A stretch of DNA of 58,270 bases from Nocardia tenerifensis NBRC 101015 (lineage in GTDB: Bacteria; Actinomycetota; Actinomycetes; Mycobacteriales; Mycobacteriaceae). This document shows positions 27,063 through 35,744 of this stretch, in pieces. The DNA is taken from assembly GCF_000308715.1 (NCBI RefSeq), contig NZ_BAGH01000607.1:1-58270 (forward strand), given 5' to 3'. The notes beneath the pieces were generated by a model, which had not been told where the DNA came from, did not search any database, and saw nothing but the letters and a program-made list of their open reading frames with translations. A program made the position numbers and the translations under genes. Position 1 is the stretch's first letter, and each line of letters opens with the position of its first letter.

Positions 27063-27911
27063 GTGATTCGAGGCGACAGTTCGGTGACCACCGCCGCGGT
27101 GGTCGAATACTACGCAGAGGCATCGGACCTGATCAGTGCCGATCTGGGCGGACCGATGCATTTCGGATATTGGCGGGATCTCCCCGAGGGCAGCACGATC
27201 CCCGACGCCTCTCGTCGCATGACCGAGCTCATGGTGGAGAAGGTCGGGGTGACCAAGGGACAGCGCGTACTCGACGTCGGCTGCGGGCGGGGCCAGCCCG
27301 CCGTTCAGCTCGCCGAAGCCACCGGCGCCGAGGTCGTCGGCATCGATATCAGTCCGCGGCACGTCCGGCTCGCCGGGGATCTCGCGCGCGCCGCGTCCAG
27401 GGACGACCAGGTGCGGTTTGAGGTCGCCGATGTGACCGAGTTGCCCTATCCGCCCGAGTCGTTCGACGGCGCGTGGATGCTCGAATCGTTCTTCCACATG
27501 CCCGACCAGACGGCGGCACTCCGGCAGATCGCGCGGGTACTACGGCCCGGTGGCAAACTGGTGATCGCCAATCTCGTCTTGCGCACGCCGCTGACCGACG
27601 AGCAGAACGCGCGGCTGGCGAGTCTGTGGAAAGTGGGTCAGATCGCCGCCCTGGTACCACTGTCCGGCTACCCCGGTGTGCTCGCGGAAAGTGGCCTGTA
27701 CACCGACGAGGTGCTCGACATCTCCGAGCACAGCATCGGCCCGACGTTCGCCGCCATTCGGGAACTGCACGCGGCCCGTAGGCGCGCGGAGGCCGCCGAA
27801 TCGAACGCGTCGGTCGACCTGAAGGAAGACATGGACGCCGGAATGGACCTGTTCTCCGCAACCCCCGCCATCGGTTTCGCGATCATCGTCGCCTCGAAGC
27901 CCACCGCATAG
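27063..27911 (+). CDS. SAM-dependent methyltransferase, RebM/MitM-like
   Basis: 282 residues from GTG 27063, favoured because AGGAGG lies 6-8 bases before it; ATG 27048 overlaps the P450 stop as ATGA and is the alternative. Class I methyltransferase: motif I VLDVGCGRGQP, acidic loop VVGIDIS, FEVADVTELPYPPESFD, and LRPGGKLVIAN. The layout and length match the group of small-molecule methyltransferases that includes RebM, MitM and gamma-tocopherol methyltransferase, usually O- or C-methylating. Last gene of the operon, followed by a hairpin. With the TylF-like enzyme it gives the cluster two methylation steps. Confidence 0.88.
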   Translation: MIRGDSSVTTAAVVEYYAEASDLISADLGGPMHFGYWRDLPEGSTIPDASRRMTELMVEKVGVTKGQRVLDVGCGRGQPAVQLAEATGAEVVGIDISPRHVRLAGDLARAASRDDQVRFEVADVTELPYPPESFDGAWMLESFFHMPDQTAALRQIARVLRPGGKLVIANLVLRTPLTDEQNARLASLWKVGQIAALVPLSGYPGVLAESGLYTDEVLDISEHSIGPTFAAIRELHAARRRAEAAESNASVDLKEDMDAGMDLFSATPAIGFAIIVASKPTA

Positions 27912-27939
27912 CACCATCCGCCACGTATCGAATCTCGCG

Positions 27940-27981
27940 GCGGGCGAGGGCGATCCGATTGCCGAGATCGTCCTCGCCCGC
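27940..27981 (+). terminator. Hairpin terminator at the right end of the biosynthetic cluster
   Basis: GCGGGCGAGGGCGATC at 27940-27955 pairs with 27966-27981 with one mismatch and a 10-base loop, 29 bases after the methyltransferase stop. No T-run follows. It marks the probable right boundary of the cluster. Confidence 0.65.
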
Positions 27982-28413
27982 TGATCCCCGCAGCACCGGC
28001 TGCTCGGAAGCCGTGGCCGAGCACGCGCGACGCTGAAGGTAGTTTTGCCGCGCGCCAGCGCATCCGGTCGAGCCGCCCCGGCCCGCACGGGAGCGTCCGG
28101 CCTGACGGCCCCGCCGCCGCGACCGCATCCAAGGTGCGCCGCATCGGGCAGATCATCGACGTCACGGAAGCGCCGCGAGTCGTCATGGACCGGTTTTCTA
28201 CGCCCCGTCGCTTTAGCCCCATTGGGTATTGACGACCGGCTTTCATGGGGTTACGTGGGGAAACGCCGCCGCTCGGCAGCGGTTGGCCTAGGGTGAATGT
28301 GACCGGCTGTTTGGCGACTCGCCGGGCAACTCGACAACTCCTCCACGCGAACCCCGGGGCGAGCGAACGATAGACCTACGCTTCTGCCGCCGTGCAGCGC
28401 GTTCGCCTGGCGC
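27982..28413. other. Intergenic stretch after the biosynthetic cluster
   Basis: No supportable gene. A short frame ending VVMDRFSTPRRFSPIGY near 28230 has protein-like composition but no start or recognisable domain, and may be the tail of a decayed gene. Confidence 0.4.
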
Positions 28414-28638
28414 ATCACCGCCACGGCATCGAATACCGAGTCGCCGCTGCGGCGTGCTCGCCGCAGCAAGACCATCACCCTCGAACAGGTCTGCGCCGAG
28501 CTCGCCGCGCGCCGCGACACCGACTCCCCGATGATCACCCCCAGCCAGCTCTCGGCCTGGGAACTCGGAAAACACACCACCAACACCGGAAACCGGGACC
28601 TGCTCGCCGACTACTACGGGGGGTGGTGTCATCGGTGA
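28414..28638 (+). pseudogene. Truncated XRE-type helix-turn-helix regulator remnant
   Basis: The frame reads PLRRARRSKTITLEQVCAEL, then ITPSQLSAWELGKHTTNTGN RDLLADYYG before running into WCHR and a stop. That is the N-terminal DNA-binding part of the XRE-like regulators common in Nocardia, normally followed by 100 or more further residues. No start codon with a ribosome site is visible, and the sequence after YYG is unrelated, so both ends look lost. The break near 28615 may be an old insertion or deletion junction. Confidence 0.6.
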
Positions 28639-28639
28639 G

Positions 28640-30087
28640 GCTGGTTCTGTGCTGGCTCGGCTCTGTGTTGTAGATGCGGATTTCTGCCTTGGCGGTCGCG
28701 GCGAGTTCGGTGAACCGCTCGAGCTTGTCCGAGGGCAGAAAGCCTAGCGCCAGTCCGTGTTCGCCGTTGAGGACGCTGATCAATGCGGTGCCTGGCCGTG
28801 CGGCAGTGGTCGGCCAACGATCGCAGGTAGGACTGGAGATCGGCCTTGGTGCGCCGGCCTTGGGCCGCGCTGTCGTGCCAGTGCCTGGTCAGTTTTTCCG
28901 GGCAGGTGGGTAGCTGCGTGAGGTGGCTGCGGATCTCCTCGCCTCGCTCGTAGCTGTCGAGGTCATCGGCCAGCCGGCTTTCCTGGGCCGGATCCGGTGA
29001 AACCTGAACGTGCCGTTGGTGTCACCGGTGGCGATGATGCATCGCAGCGGGATCGGTGTGGCCAGTTCGCCGGCCAGTCGCCCGACCTCTCGCGCCAGGG
29101 CGGTCCCTTGTCGAAGCAGGGTTCGTTGCGCGTCGAGGCCGATCAGCGGCCGCCCATCGATATGGGTGTTGTCCACGGGCACAAAGTCTTCGAGATGGAA
29201 GCTGGTTTGCGAGCATTCTCAACGGGTGAGATCGAACTCGCGCCCGGGTGCGTCATCGGCGTGCGCGGGAGCCGGGGCCCAGCACACCACCTCGCGGCGG
29301 CATTCGATCCCGCCGTCCACCCACGTCCGCAAACCGGGCGCCAAGCCCTGTTCTGGATCCAGGCCACCGAAGCCGTTCCGCACCCCGAGCACTCTCGCCG
29401 CTCGGTCGTTCATCGTCACGTTGAGCACGATCAAAGCTCGCAACCGCAGCTCCGCCCGCAAGAACCGGCCCGCCATCCGCGCAACAACTCGTCCAACCCA
29501 GCCGTCCACGCAGCCAGATCCTCACCAACCAGCACGAAACCGCATGCTAACCAACAACATCACGAAGTGCGGATGGAGTATTAGGGGCGCGATTGGCGAT
29601 GGTGTTGAGCCCATCCTGTCCGGCCGGCGGTCGCACCTGGACTCGAGCATGATCACCGGCGAACTCGTCGGCTTCGGCCGTGATCACGGTATGACCGGGT
29701 CCACAGCCGCTGATACTGGTGGGCAAACCGCTGGACGGCTACTTCGAGCGATACAGGGTGGGGCTGGCCCCGTGTCGGCGATTGGATGCCGATTTGTTCG
29801 TGCGCCGCAACATCTTTCGAGACAAGGTCGAGGAGCTGGTCTCGCGCAAGGGCGTCAGTATGCCGGTGGAGTGCCCGGTTCGCAGTTCGGCTCCTCAGTG
29901 GAAGCTGTGTGCTCTGCTGGGAAATCGGGGTGATTCCTCGACCGAACCGCACTGTCCCGCAAGGGGGTGTGCCCAAGGTATCGGGGGCAGATCAATTGGG
30001 GTCCGGATGCGGCCGCCCGAACGGAAACGGTCATGGGAAGTCGGGCGACATGTTAGTGAAGCTCGGTAAAGAATTACGGGAGGAAAA
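28640..30087. other. Decayed coding region, mostly minus strand, with frameshifts
   Basis: Protein-like pieces lie in different minus-strand frames: around 29500-29230 (DLAAWTAGLDELL, then MAGRFLRAELRLRALIVLN), 29190-28950 (IDGRPLIGLDAQRTLLRQGT onward), 28950-28800 (LADDLDSYERGEEIRSHLTQ), and 28790-28680 (ALISVLNGEHGLALGF). They follow one another in order, as expected of one or two genes broken by frameshifts. The first piece faintly recalls the N-terminus of IS701-family transposases; the others are not recognised. From about 29560 to 30060 the plus strand has only short fragments (VGKPLDGYFERYRVGLAP). No intact gene is supported. Confidence 0.45.
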
Positions 30088-30741
30088 ATGGTCCGGACGA
30101 TGTGGGTGCGGGGGCGCCGGCGGTTACGCGCGACGGTGGGGGTGGTGGTGCTGGGGGGCATCGTGCTCGCACTCGCCCTGGTGACCGGTTGTTCGAGTGG
30201 TTCGGGCGGGTCGTCGACCGCGACCGGGACGACGATGGCGAAGGCCACGACGACGGTTGCGGCCACGTCGGCGCCGGGGGGTGCGATCCCGCCTGCGCCA
30301 CAGGAGGAGTCGCAATCACAGGGCGCTCCGTATTCCCCACCCGCGGCAGAGTCGCCGCAGCCCCCGATCCGGCAGCCCCAGCCTGCGGGCGACAACTACG
30401 TGAAGTGCACCGACCAGATCAACTACGCCGGAGATCCTCGGTCGAACGCCGAGATCAACATCCTTGGCGAGAAGAACGGTCAGTGCCCCGAACCGATCCG
30501 GCCCCAGGACAATGCCAAGAAGTGCACCGATCTGTTCAACTACGCCGGGGACCCGCGGTCGAATGCCGAGATCAATATTCTCGGTGAGAAGAACGGTCAG
30601 TGTCCCGCGCCGATTCACCCCGGGGACAACTACGTGAAGTGCACCGATCAGATCAACTACGCGGGTGATCCGCGATCGAATGCCGAGATCAACAGCATCG
30701 GCGAGCGCACCGGCAAATGCCCTGAGCCGCAACACGGCTGA
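30088..30741 (+). CDS. Lipoprotein with three 39-residue cysteine-containing repeats
   Basis: 217 residues from ATG 30088 behind a strong GGGAGG site. An Arg-rich n-region and a hydrophobic helix end in the lipobox LVTGC, predicting lipidation at that Cys and attachment to the outer face of the membrane. A Ser/Thr/Ala/Pro-rich spacer to about residue 100 would cross the envelope. The C-terminal half is three copies of a 39-residue unit with KCTD...NYAGDPRSNAEIN...GQCP; each copy has two Cys about 26 residues apart, which could form one disulfide per repeat. I do not recognise the repeat family. Intact among decayed neighbours, so probably under selection. Confidence 0.85.
   Translation: MVRTMWVRGRRRLRATVGVVVLGGIVLALALVTGCSSGSGGSSTATGTTMAKATTTVAATSAPGGAIPPAPQEESQSQGAPYSPPAAESPQPPIRQPQPAGDNYVKCTDQINYAGDPRSNAEINILGEKNGQCPEPIRPQDNAKKCTDLFNYAGDPRSNAEINILGEKNGQCPAPIHPGDNYVKCTDQINYAGDPRSNAEINSIGERTGKCPEPQHG
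30391..30741 (+). repeat. Three tandem 117-base coding repeats
   Basis: Units start at about 30391, 30508 and 30625, each encoding DN..KCTD..NYAGDPRSNAEIN. Copies 1 and 3 share the opening DNYVKCTDQI, while copies 1 and 2 share ILGEKNGQCP, suggesting duplication with later exchange. Many third positions differ, so the duplication is not very recent. Confidence 0.85.
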
Positions 30742-30925
30742 GGTCGGGGGATCAGGAGTCGTTTGCGTGAGGGATACGATCCGTGTGTCCGCGTGGCCGT
30801 GGGAGCGGTTGTGGTGGTACACGGAAAACGACCGAGCCACACGCAAACTCGTCGTGGTGCCCTGATCCCGCCGCCTCAGGATCGGCGGAGCTCGCACGGC
30901 TTGACCGAAGTGGTGCCGAAAGGCC

Positions 30926-31376
30926 GTGCTGAACGAGCTGGCGGAGACCGATTCCCCTTTTGCGGCAACGGCTTTCGATACGGCGGGTGTTCCGCCGCTG
31001 GTGCGCCCTGCTCGTACACGCCCCGACCGGCACCGGGCAGCTCGACATGGAACGCATCCTCACCACCGGCGACGACGAGCCCGACGCCGCGCTGCGGCGC
31101 GGCCACGCCCGGCTGCCGCTACTCACCGAGTTCGACGCCCGCGGCATGGCCACGGGCTACATCGGCGAACTCGACCCGCTGACCAGCGGCCAGATCGCCA
31201 CCGAACACCTGCTGTCGGTGATCACGGTCCCCTCCGCCGAACTCGACCCCAACTCCTACGAGCGCGGCATCGCCGCGCGCTGGCGCGCCCGGGAGATCTT
31301 CGCCGAACTCGACGACCTCCTCGACCGGATCGAAGCGATCCCCGAAGCCGGTTCCCTGCCACCGGCCTGTCGGTGA
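30926..31376 (+). pseudogene. Hypothetical gene, probably frameshifted
   Basis: A protein-like frame from about 31047 (MERILTTGDDEPDAALRRGH) to the stop at 31376 has good actinobacterial codon bias and a regular helical C-terminus (WRAREIFAELDDLLDRIEAI). Just upstream a different frame reads VLNELAETDSPFAATAFDTA, which looks like the natural start, so a frameshift near 31010 is likely. If translation begins at ATG 31047 the product has 109 residues. No family recognised. Confidence 0.4.
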
Positions 31377-32096
31377 AAGCTGTCGGAGGGCTGCACTTCT
31401 CGTCTGCATTGAAATGGGAGCATCGCAAATCGGCCGCTCAACGACACCCAAACGGATGCCGCAGGGAGGGTTTGCGTGACGGTCGCCGACAACCGCATTC
31501 TTCTGAACCATGGACCGGAACGATATGTATGAATTTCTCTGCGATTGACGCGGCGAATGGTGAGGATGTGAGCAAAGCACAGCGAGTCCGGAGAAGAACA
31601 TCCAGAAACGGCAACCGGGTGTCACGCGGCGGTGCCGCTGTGTCTGTCGGCCGCTCGACGTGTACCACCGGCATCATTGTCACTTTGTGGCCTGGTCCAG
31701 ATTCGATTGATGCGACACGGCAAGCCGTTGCCGACACCGAAGATGAATCCTGTTGACGATCGACACCGGGCGGCGCCGGGCCGCGATCAACCTCCGGTCC
31801 TCGTCATCGAGGTAGCAGAACCGTTCGAGCTCCACACGGGCCAACGCACCGAAACGCCGTACTCGGGCCGTACCCGATCAGTCACGCCGACATGAAATCA
31901 ACAACACAGCAACAGGATTCACCCTGTCGGCTTAGCGTGACTTTCCTCCCAGATGTTCCTCAACCCCCGAACTGGGGACGAATTCCCCAGTCGCTGAGCT
32001 ATGGGCCCGACACCCGATGATGGGATGATTCCGGCTGTCCGAGGCATCTCCTCGGGCCGGGTGGGGAGTTCTGGCTCAGGTGAATGGAGTTGTTCG
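31377..32096. other. Intergenic region with a small hairpin
   Basis: No convincing gene. ACTGGGGA (31971-31978) pairs with TCCCCAGT (31984-31991) around a 5-base loop. The surrounding minus-strand text briefly resembles the 5' part of a tRNA (GGGCCCATAGCTCAG) but has no anticodon arm or matching acceptor. Confidence 0.4.
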
Positions 32097-32603
32097 ATGA
32101 ATACACGCGTCCGTCGGTTGAGTGCCGGTGTCGCCGGGCTCGTTGCGACCGCTGCTGTCGCGACGGTGTTCCTGGCACCACAGGCCGGTGCCTGCGATTG
32201 GAGCGCTGGTAGCACTGGCCAGAACCTGAAGGTGTGCGGGGGAGTGCCGACAACTAGCCGCGATGCCTACTATGTGAACGGGGTGTATACGTTCATGGTC
32301 GACTTCCCGGATCCGGCACATCACCGGTACGACAGGCCTGTCACTTTGCTCGCCACATACGATCCGGACGCTCCCATCGATCCGGTTCTTCACCCTGATC
32401 GCGTCACCCTTGTCGGCTCCGTAACAACGTCTCCGGGAACCACTTCGGCCAGTATCCAGTGGACCCCCGTCAAACCGGGTTACTACGATTTCCTTGCCGA
32501 AGATGGCGACGGCGTCAGATACGGGCCGATAGATGTCCTCGCGCTTCCCGCCCCTGCCGGTACCGGCAGCGTGAATTCGGTACCTGGCCTGCGGATCAAG
32601 TAG
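32097..32603 (+). CDS. Small secreted protein of unknown function
   Basis: 168 residues from ATG 32097, with GGAG seven bases upstream. A Sec signal peptide (MNTRVRRLSAGVAGLVATAA with a following hydrophobic stretch) ends at AGA before Cys-Asp-Trp. The mature part, about 137 residues, contains two Cys near its N-terminus (ACDWS and KVCGG), the latter pair able to form a disulfide, and beta-rich text (YYVNGVYTFMVDFPDP, SASIQWTPVKPGYYDFLAED) suggesting an Ig-like or jelly-roll fold. The ACD Cys is not in a good lipobox. Expressed alone; no partner gene seen. Function unknown. Confidence 0.75.
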   Translation: MNTRVRRLSAGVAGLVATAAVATVFLAPQAGACDWSAGSTGQNLKVCGGVPTTSRDAYYVNGVYTFMVDFPDPAHHRYDRPVTLLATYDPDAPIDPVLHPDRVTLVGSVTTSPGTTSASIQWTPVKPGYYDFLAEDGDGVRYGPIDVLALPAPAGTGSVNSVPGLRIK

Positions 32604-32810
32604 GCTTCCGGACTGGTGTGGTCTCGTATTCAACTGTCGCGGGCAGACCGTAGCGGACAAGTTTCCGGGTGCATCGGCTGGCTGGCGCGGCGCCACCCAC
32701 CACGAGCACGTTCTGAAGGCCGTGTACTGGGACGCGGGCACCGCCCGGCTGCTCCCGCGATTGATCAAGCGCCGCACCTGGGGGTCCGGACTGGAATACC
32801 GACTACCTGA

Positions 32811-33281
32811 ATACCGGCCCCTAAACGCTCGCAAAGGATTCCGATTATCGAGGACATCCGGCCGATGGTTCTCGATCGGATCGCCGCAGCCAACAACAAG
32901 CTCGACGCTCGCCTCTTCGTCGGGCCGCGGGGCGGGCGAATCCAGACTGGAGTCCTACGCCGTGCCACGCACTGGCCGGACGTGGTCGCCAAGCTCGGGT
33001 ACGAGCACTTGCGGCGCCATGACCTCCGGCACACTGGGCTCACCTGGTTCGCCGACGCGGGAGTCCCGCTGCATCGGCTGCAGCAGATCGCCGGCCACAC
33101 CGACCCGCGGATCACCCAGAGGTACCTGCATCCCGACATAGCCGCGCTGCAGAACGACGGGGACCTGCTGTCACGGTTCCTGACCATGCCGAACGGCGGA
33201 CCACAGCTGCCCGAGCTGCTGGCCCGCATGGGTCAGGCCGATTGGTCCCAAAATGGTCCCAAGCTCCGAATCGTCGAATAA
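32811..33281 (+). pseudogene. C-terminal remnant of a tyrosine recombinase (phage/ICE integrase)
   Basis: The frame opens after an in-frame TGA at 32808 and reads RIPIIEDIRPMVLDRI..., with the catalytic core HDLRHTGLTWFADAGVPLHR LQQIAGHTDPRITQRYLHPD. The Arg of RHTG, the His of GHTD and the nucleophilic Tyr of QRYLH are all present. The N-terminal arm-binding and SAM-like domains and the first catalytic Arg are missing; a different frame upstream (HVLKAVYWDAGTARLLPRLI) may be their residue. The 3' end lies 43 bases from the 3' end of tRNA-Pro, the usual place for an integrase next to its attachment site. Not expected to be functional. Confidence 0.82.
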
Positions 33282-33285
33282 CGAC

Positions 33286-33319
33286 AAAACCCCTCCGACC
33301 GAGGTCAGGAGGGGTTTTT
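33286..33319. terminator. Bidirectional rho-independent terminator
   Basis: AAAACCCCTCC and GGAGGGGTTTTT form an 11-base stem around an 11-base loop, with a T-run in each direction. It sits between the integrase remnant and the convergent tRNA-Pro gene, so it can end both transcripts. Confidence 0.88.
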
Positions 33320-33324
33320 CGCTG

Positions 33325-33398
33325 TCGGGCTGACAGGATTTGAACCTGCGACCACCTGACCCCCAGTCAGGTGCGCTACCAAGCTGCGCCACAGCCCG
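33325..33398 (-). tRNA. tRNA-Pro (anticodon GGG)
   Basis: A 74-base cloverleaf reads on the minus strand: acceptor CGGGCTG/CAGCCCG with discriminator A, D arm GCGC-AGCTTGGTA-GCGC, anticodon stem CCTGA/TCAGG with loop CTGGGGG (anticodon GGG), and T arm GCAGG-TTCAAAT-CCTGT. CCA is not encoded. Its 3' end faces the integrase remnant, making it the likely attachment target of a former integrating element. Confidence 0.97.
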
Positions 33399-33674
33399 TT
33401 CCGCGCCCGGTGTTGGGCGCTCGGAAAGATTACCTCAGGGGTGGCGTGGGGAACGAATCGCCTGGTAGAGGGGTGTGGCGACGGGGTGTGGACGGCTCGC
33501 TGACGGGTCTTGGGCTCGTTTGGTGCGGTTGCGATGTCATCGGGGCGAGTTGCGCGGGGTCACCTCGGCGAAGTGTGTGCGTCTCGGGTGCCACGGCGCA
33601 AATCGGCGTTTCCGGCGGCGACCGTCAAAGCTCACGCCGAGAGCGCAGCTCCGACATCGCGAGGCATCGAATTG

Positions 33675-33808
33675 TGCTGGCCGACAGGCCCACACGCTCG
33701 CTGCTCGATGAGTCCGCCAACGCTCAGCTGGTCATAGTCGGCACCCACGGCCGCGGCGGATTCGCGAGCATGCTCGGCTCCGCCGCCGACACCCCTGCTG
33801 CACGTTGA
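33675..33808 (+). pseudogene. Universal stress protein (UspA) C-terminal remnant
   Basis: The text SLLDESANAQLVIVGTHGRG GFASMLGS matches the nucleotide-binding end of UspA-domain proteins (typically VVGSRGRGGF..LLGS). It then frameshifts: the expected LLHV continuation appears in another frame about 33795. The N-terminal part is unrecognisable. Non-functional fragment. Confidence 0.65.
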
Positions 33809-33899
33809 CGCCGATGCCGGATGTCGAGATTCCGATGATCGTCGCGTGTGAACGTCGGCGGAGCCGCAAGCAGGGACCTGCCTAGTTTGCTTCGACAAT

Positions 33900-33930
33900 A
33901 TTCTTACGGATTCTTACGGCATCCTTACGG
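33900..33930 (+). repeat. Three 10-base direct repeats
   Basis: ATTCTTACGG occurs twice in tandem (33900-33909, 33910-33919), followed by ATCCTTACGG at 33921-33930. They lie between UspA and TerD remnants; meaning unknown. Confidence 0.8.
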
Positions 33931-33989
33931 ATGGTGCGCCGGGAAGCCTGGTCGGCAGAACCGGTCCGCGAGCGCGGGCCGGCAGGCCG

Positions 33990-34228
33990 ATCACTACACC
34001 GGCCAGAGCTTCGAGCAGATCGAGAATGCGTTCTGCCGCGTGGTCGACGGCGTGTCCGGGGTGGAGATCGCCCGCTACGATCTCAGCGGCGGGGGATCGC
34101 ATACCGGTTTGGTGATGGGCATGGTAATTCGCATCGACGGAGTGTGGCGGTTCGAGCCGGTCGGCGAGGCCGTCCGCGCGCGACACCCTGTCGAGGCGGT
34201 CGCGCGGGTGCGTGAAATGCCGGCTTGA
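33990..34228 (+). pseudogene. TerD-family stress protein C-terminal remnant
   Basis: The frame reads FEQIENAFCRVVDGVSGVEI ARYDLSGGGSHTGLVMG and WRFEPVGEAV, matching the last half of TerD/TerE proteins (NAYVRVVD..ELARYDL......W.F.AVGQG). TerD proteins are about 190 residues and bind Ca2+ through an N-terminal acidic site, which is missing here. The upstream frame is open but does not resemble TerD, so this is a truncated copy. Confidence 0.6.
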
Positions 34229-34243
34229 CCGGAAGGAGTCGCC

Positions 34244-34333
34244 ATGGCCGAGGTCGCCGCCGTGACTCTCCTCGAGTTGTTCGTCGGCATCGCGCTGCCT
34301 ATCCTTCGCAGCATGAATCGTTTCGGCGACTGA
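34244..34333 (+). CDS. 29-residue hydrophobic small ORF
   Basis: ATG 34244 follows GGAAGGAG with ideal spacing, and the ORF encodes a short hydrophobic helix (VTLLELFVGIALPILRSM). It starts 15 bases after the TerD remnant stop. The strong ribosome site and membrane-like helix make it possible as a small peptide, but it may equally be the left-over start of a lost gene. It ends 10 bases before the stop of the convergent FAD monooxygenase. Confidence 0.35.
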   Translation: MAEVAAVTLLELFVGIALPILRSMNRFGD

Positions 34334-34343
34334 CACTGCGCTG

Positions 34344-35558
34344 TCAGCGCGTCGGGTCGAATTCGGTGTAGTCCGGCACGGCGATCGATTCGTGCAGGCG
34401 TACCCCTGTGGCGTTGAGTTCGGCGGCCGCGCGACTCACCGGCGCCGGCAGCACGTTCAGCACACGGATGGCGTTGACCATCGCCCACAGCTGCCATCGA
34501 CGGGCCGGGATCAGCGACTTCGCGGCGGTCCTCGCGAAGCTGCGACTGCGACGAACGTAGTCGGCGAGCCGGCGCTCGTAGGCGGCGAAAGCGGCCGGGT
34601 AGTCGCCGGGGTGTGCGGCGAGTTCGCCGGCGAGAGTGTAGGCGCCGACCACCGCCATGCTGGTGCTGCCGCCCACCGCCGGGCCGGGGCAGTACGCGGC
34701 GTCACCGACCACAGCGACCCGCCCGCGAGACCAGGTGTCCAATCGCAACTGGGTGATGGAGTCGAAGTAGAACGAAGCTGTCTGGTCGAGCTCGCCGAGC
34801 AGTCGGGGCACCTCCCACGCCATATCTCGAAAGTGTTGGTGCAGTAACTGTTTCTGCCGCTCGACATCGCGGTGTTGGTAGTACAGCGGCTGTGCCGGCC
34901 GCAGAAAGAATCCGGCACGCGCGTCGGGCAGGTTGGCCGCACTGTAGACGCCCGCGGCGCGTCCGACGTCGTAGATCATCTGCATCACCCCGTCCGAACC
35001 CAGATGGTCGGGCACGGAGAACACCGCCAGATAGGCGCCGAGCCATGTGGTGAAATCCGATTCCGGACCGAAGACCAACGCGCGGACCTTCGAGTGCAGT
35101 CCGTCGGCTCCGACGATGACGTCGAAGCGGCGCTCGGGATTGCGTTCGAAGCTGACCTCGCCGGAGTCGGCGATGGCGGCGATGGAGTCGTCGAAGAGGT
35201 ACTCGACCGCGGAACTGGTTGCGGTGTAGAGGATCTCGCTCAGGTCGTCGCGCATGATCTCGACGTGATCGTCGGACACGACGCGAAAGAGTTTGCGCAG
35301 ATCCAGCGTCACCGGCCGGCCTGATGGGCGGTGCACCACCAGTGCGTCGGTGCCCGTCGCTCGCATTCTGATCTGCTCGGCCACGCCCATCCGATCCACG
35401 ATGCGCATGGCCGGACCGAACAGGTCCACCGCGTGACCGCCGCCGGTCTTACGCGGTGCCGGAGTGCGTTCGACGACGCAGACCTCGAAACCGTATCTGT
35501 CGAGCCAATAGGCGAGCACCGGCCCGGCGATGCTGGCGCCGGAAATCAGAACGCGCAT
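34344..35558 (-). CDS. FAD-dependent aromatic-type monooxygenase
   Basis: 404 residues from ATG 35558 (GAGG seven bases upstream). The family A flavin hydroxylase plan is complete: dinucleotide loop ISGASIAGPVLAYWL, the GADGLHSKVR motif with the DG pair, and the second FAD motif VAVVGDAAYCPGPAVGGSTS. It resembles TetX/PHBH-like monooxygenases that hydroxylate aromatic or conjugated small molecules with NAD(P)H and O2. It is the last gene of the minus-strand run that begins with the large protease-NTPase protein, but a recombinase remnant separates it from the TCO-like gene, so membership in that unit is uncertain. Confidence 0.88.
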   Translation of the reverse strand: MRVLISGASIAGPVLAYWLDRYGFEVCVVERTPAPRKTGGGHAVDLFGPAMRIVDRMGVAEQIRMRATGTDALVVHRPSGRPVTLDLRKLFRVVSDDHVEIMRDDLSEILYTATSSAVEYLFDDSIAAIADSGEVSFERNPERRFDVIVGADGLHSKVRALVFGPESDFTTWLGAYLAVFSVPDHLGSDGVMQMIYDVGRAAGVYSAANLPDARAGFFLRPAQPLYYQHRDVERQKQLLHQHFRDMAWEVPRLLGELDQTASFYFDSITQLRLDTWSRGRVAVVGDAAYCPGPAVGGSTSMAVVGAYTLAGELAAHPGDYPAAFAAYERRLADYVRRSRSFARTAAKSLIPARRWQLWAMVNAIRVLNVLPAPVSRAAAELNATGVRLHESIAVPDYTEFDPTR

Positions 35559-35744
35559 CGAAACCTCGTTCATCGCAGCCGCGGACCTGTGCGCGGTCCA
35601 TGCTTCGATCCTGCTCCTGGAGACCGGATCGCGAGGCAGATCGCCGAGGGAACCGTCGGCGAAAGTCTTTGCCGCGCATGACGTCGTACCCCCAGACCTG
35701 TCCCGGCTCAACGGCGTCGTGCTCGGCAGCGCGATACACAGCAT

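Noticed and set aside
1..27981. A self-resistance DnaE or efflux gene inside the cluster
   Set aside because: None is visible in this window; it could lie to the left beyond the PKS.
31930..32015. tRNA-like sequence on the minus strand (GGGCCCATAGCTCAG then a CCCC/GGGG hairpin)
   Set aside because: Only the 5' part resembles a tRNA; no anticodon arm, T arm or matching acceptor can be drawn. At most a remnant.
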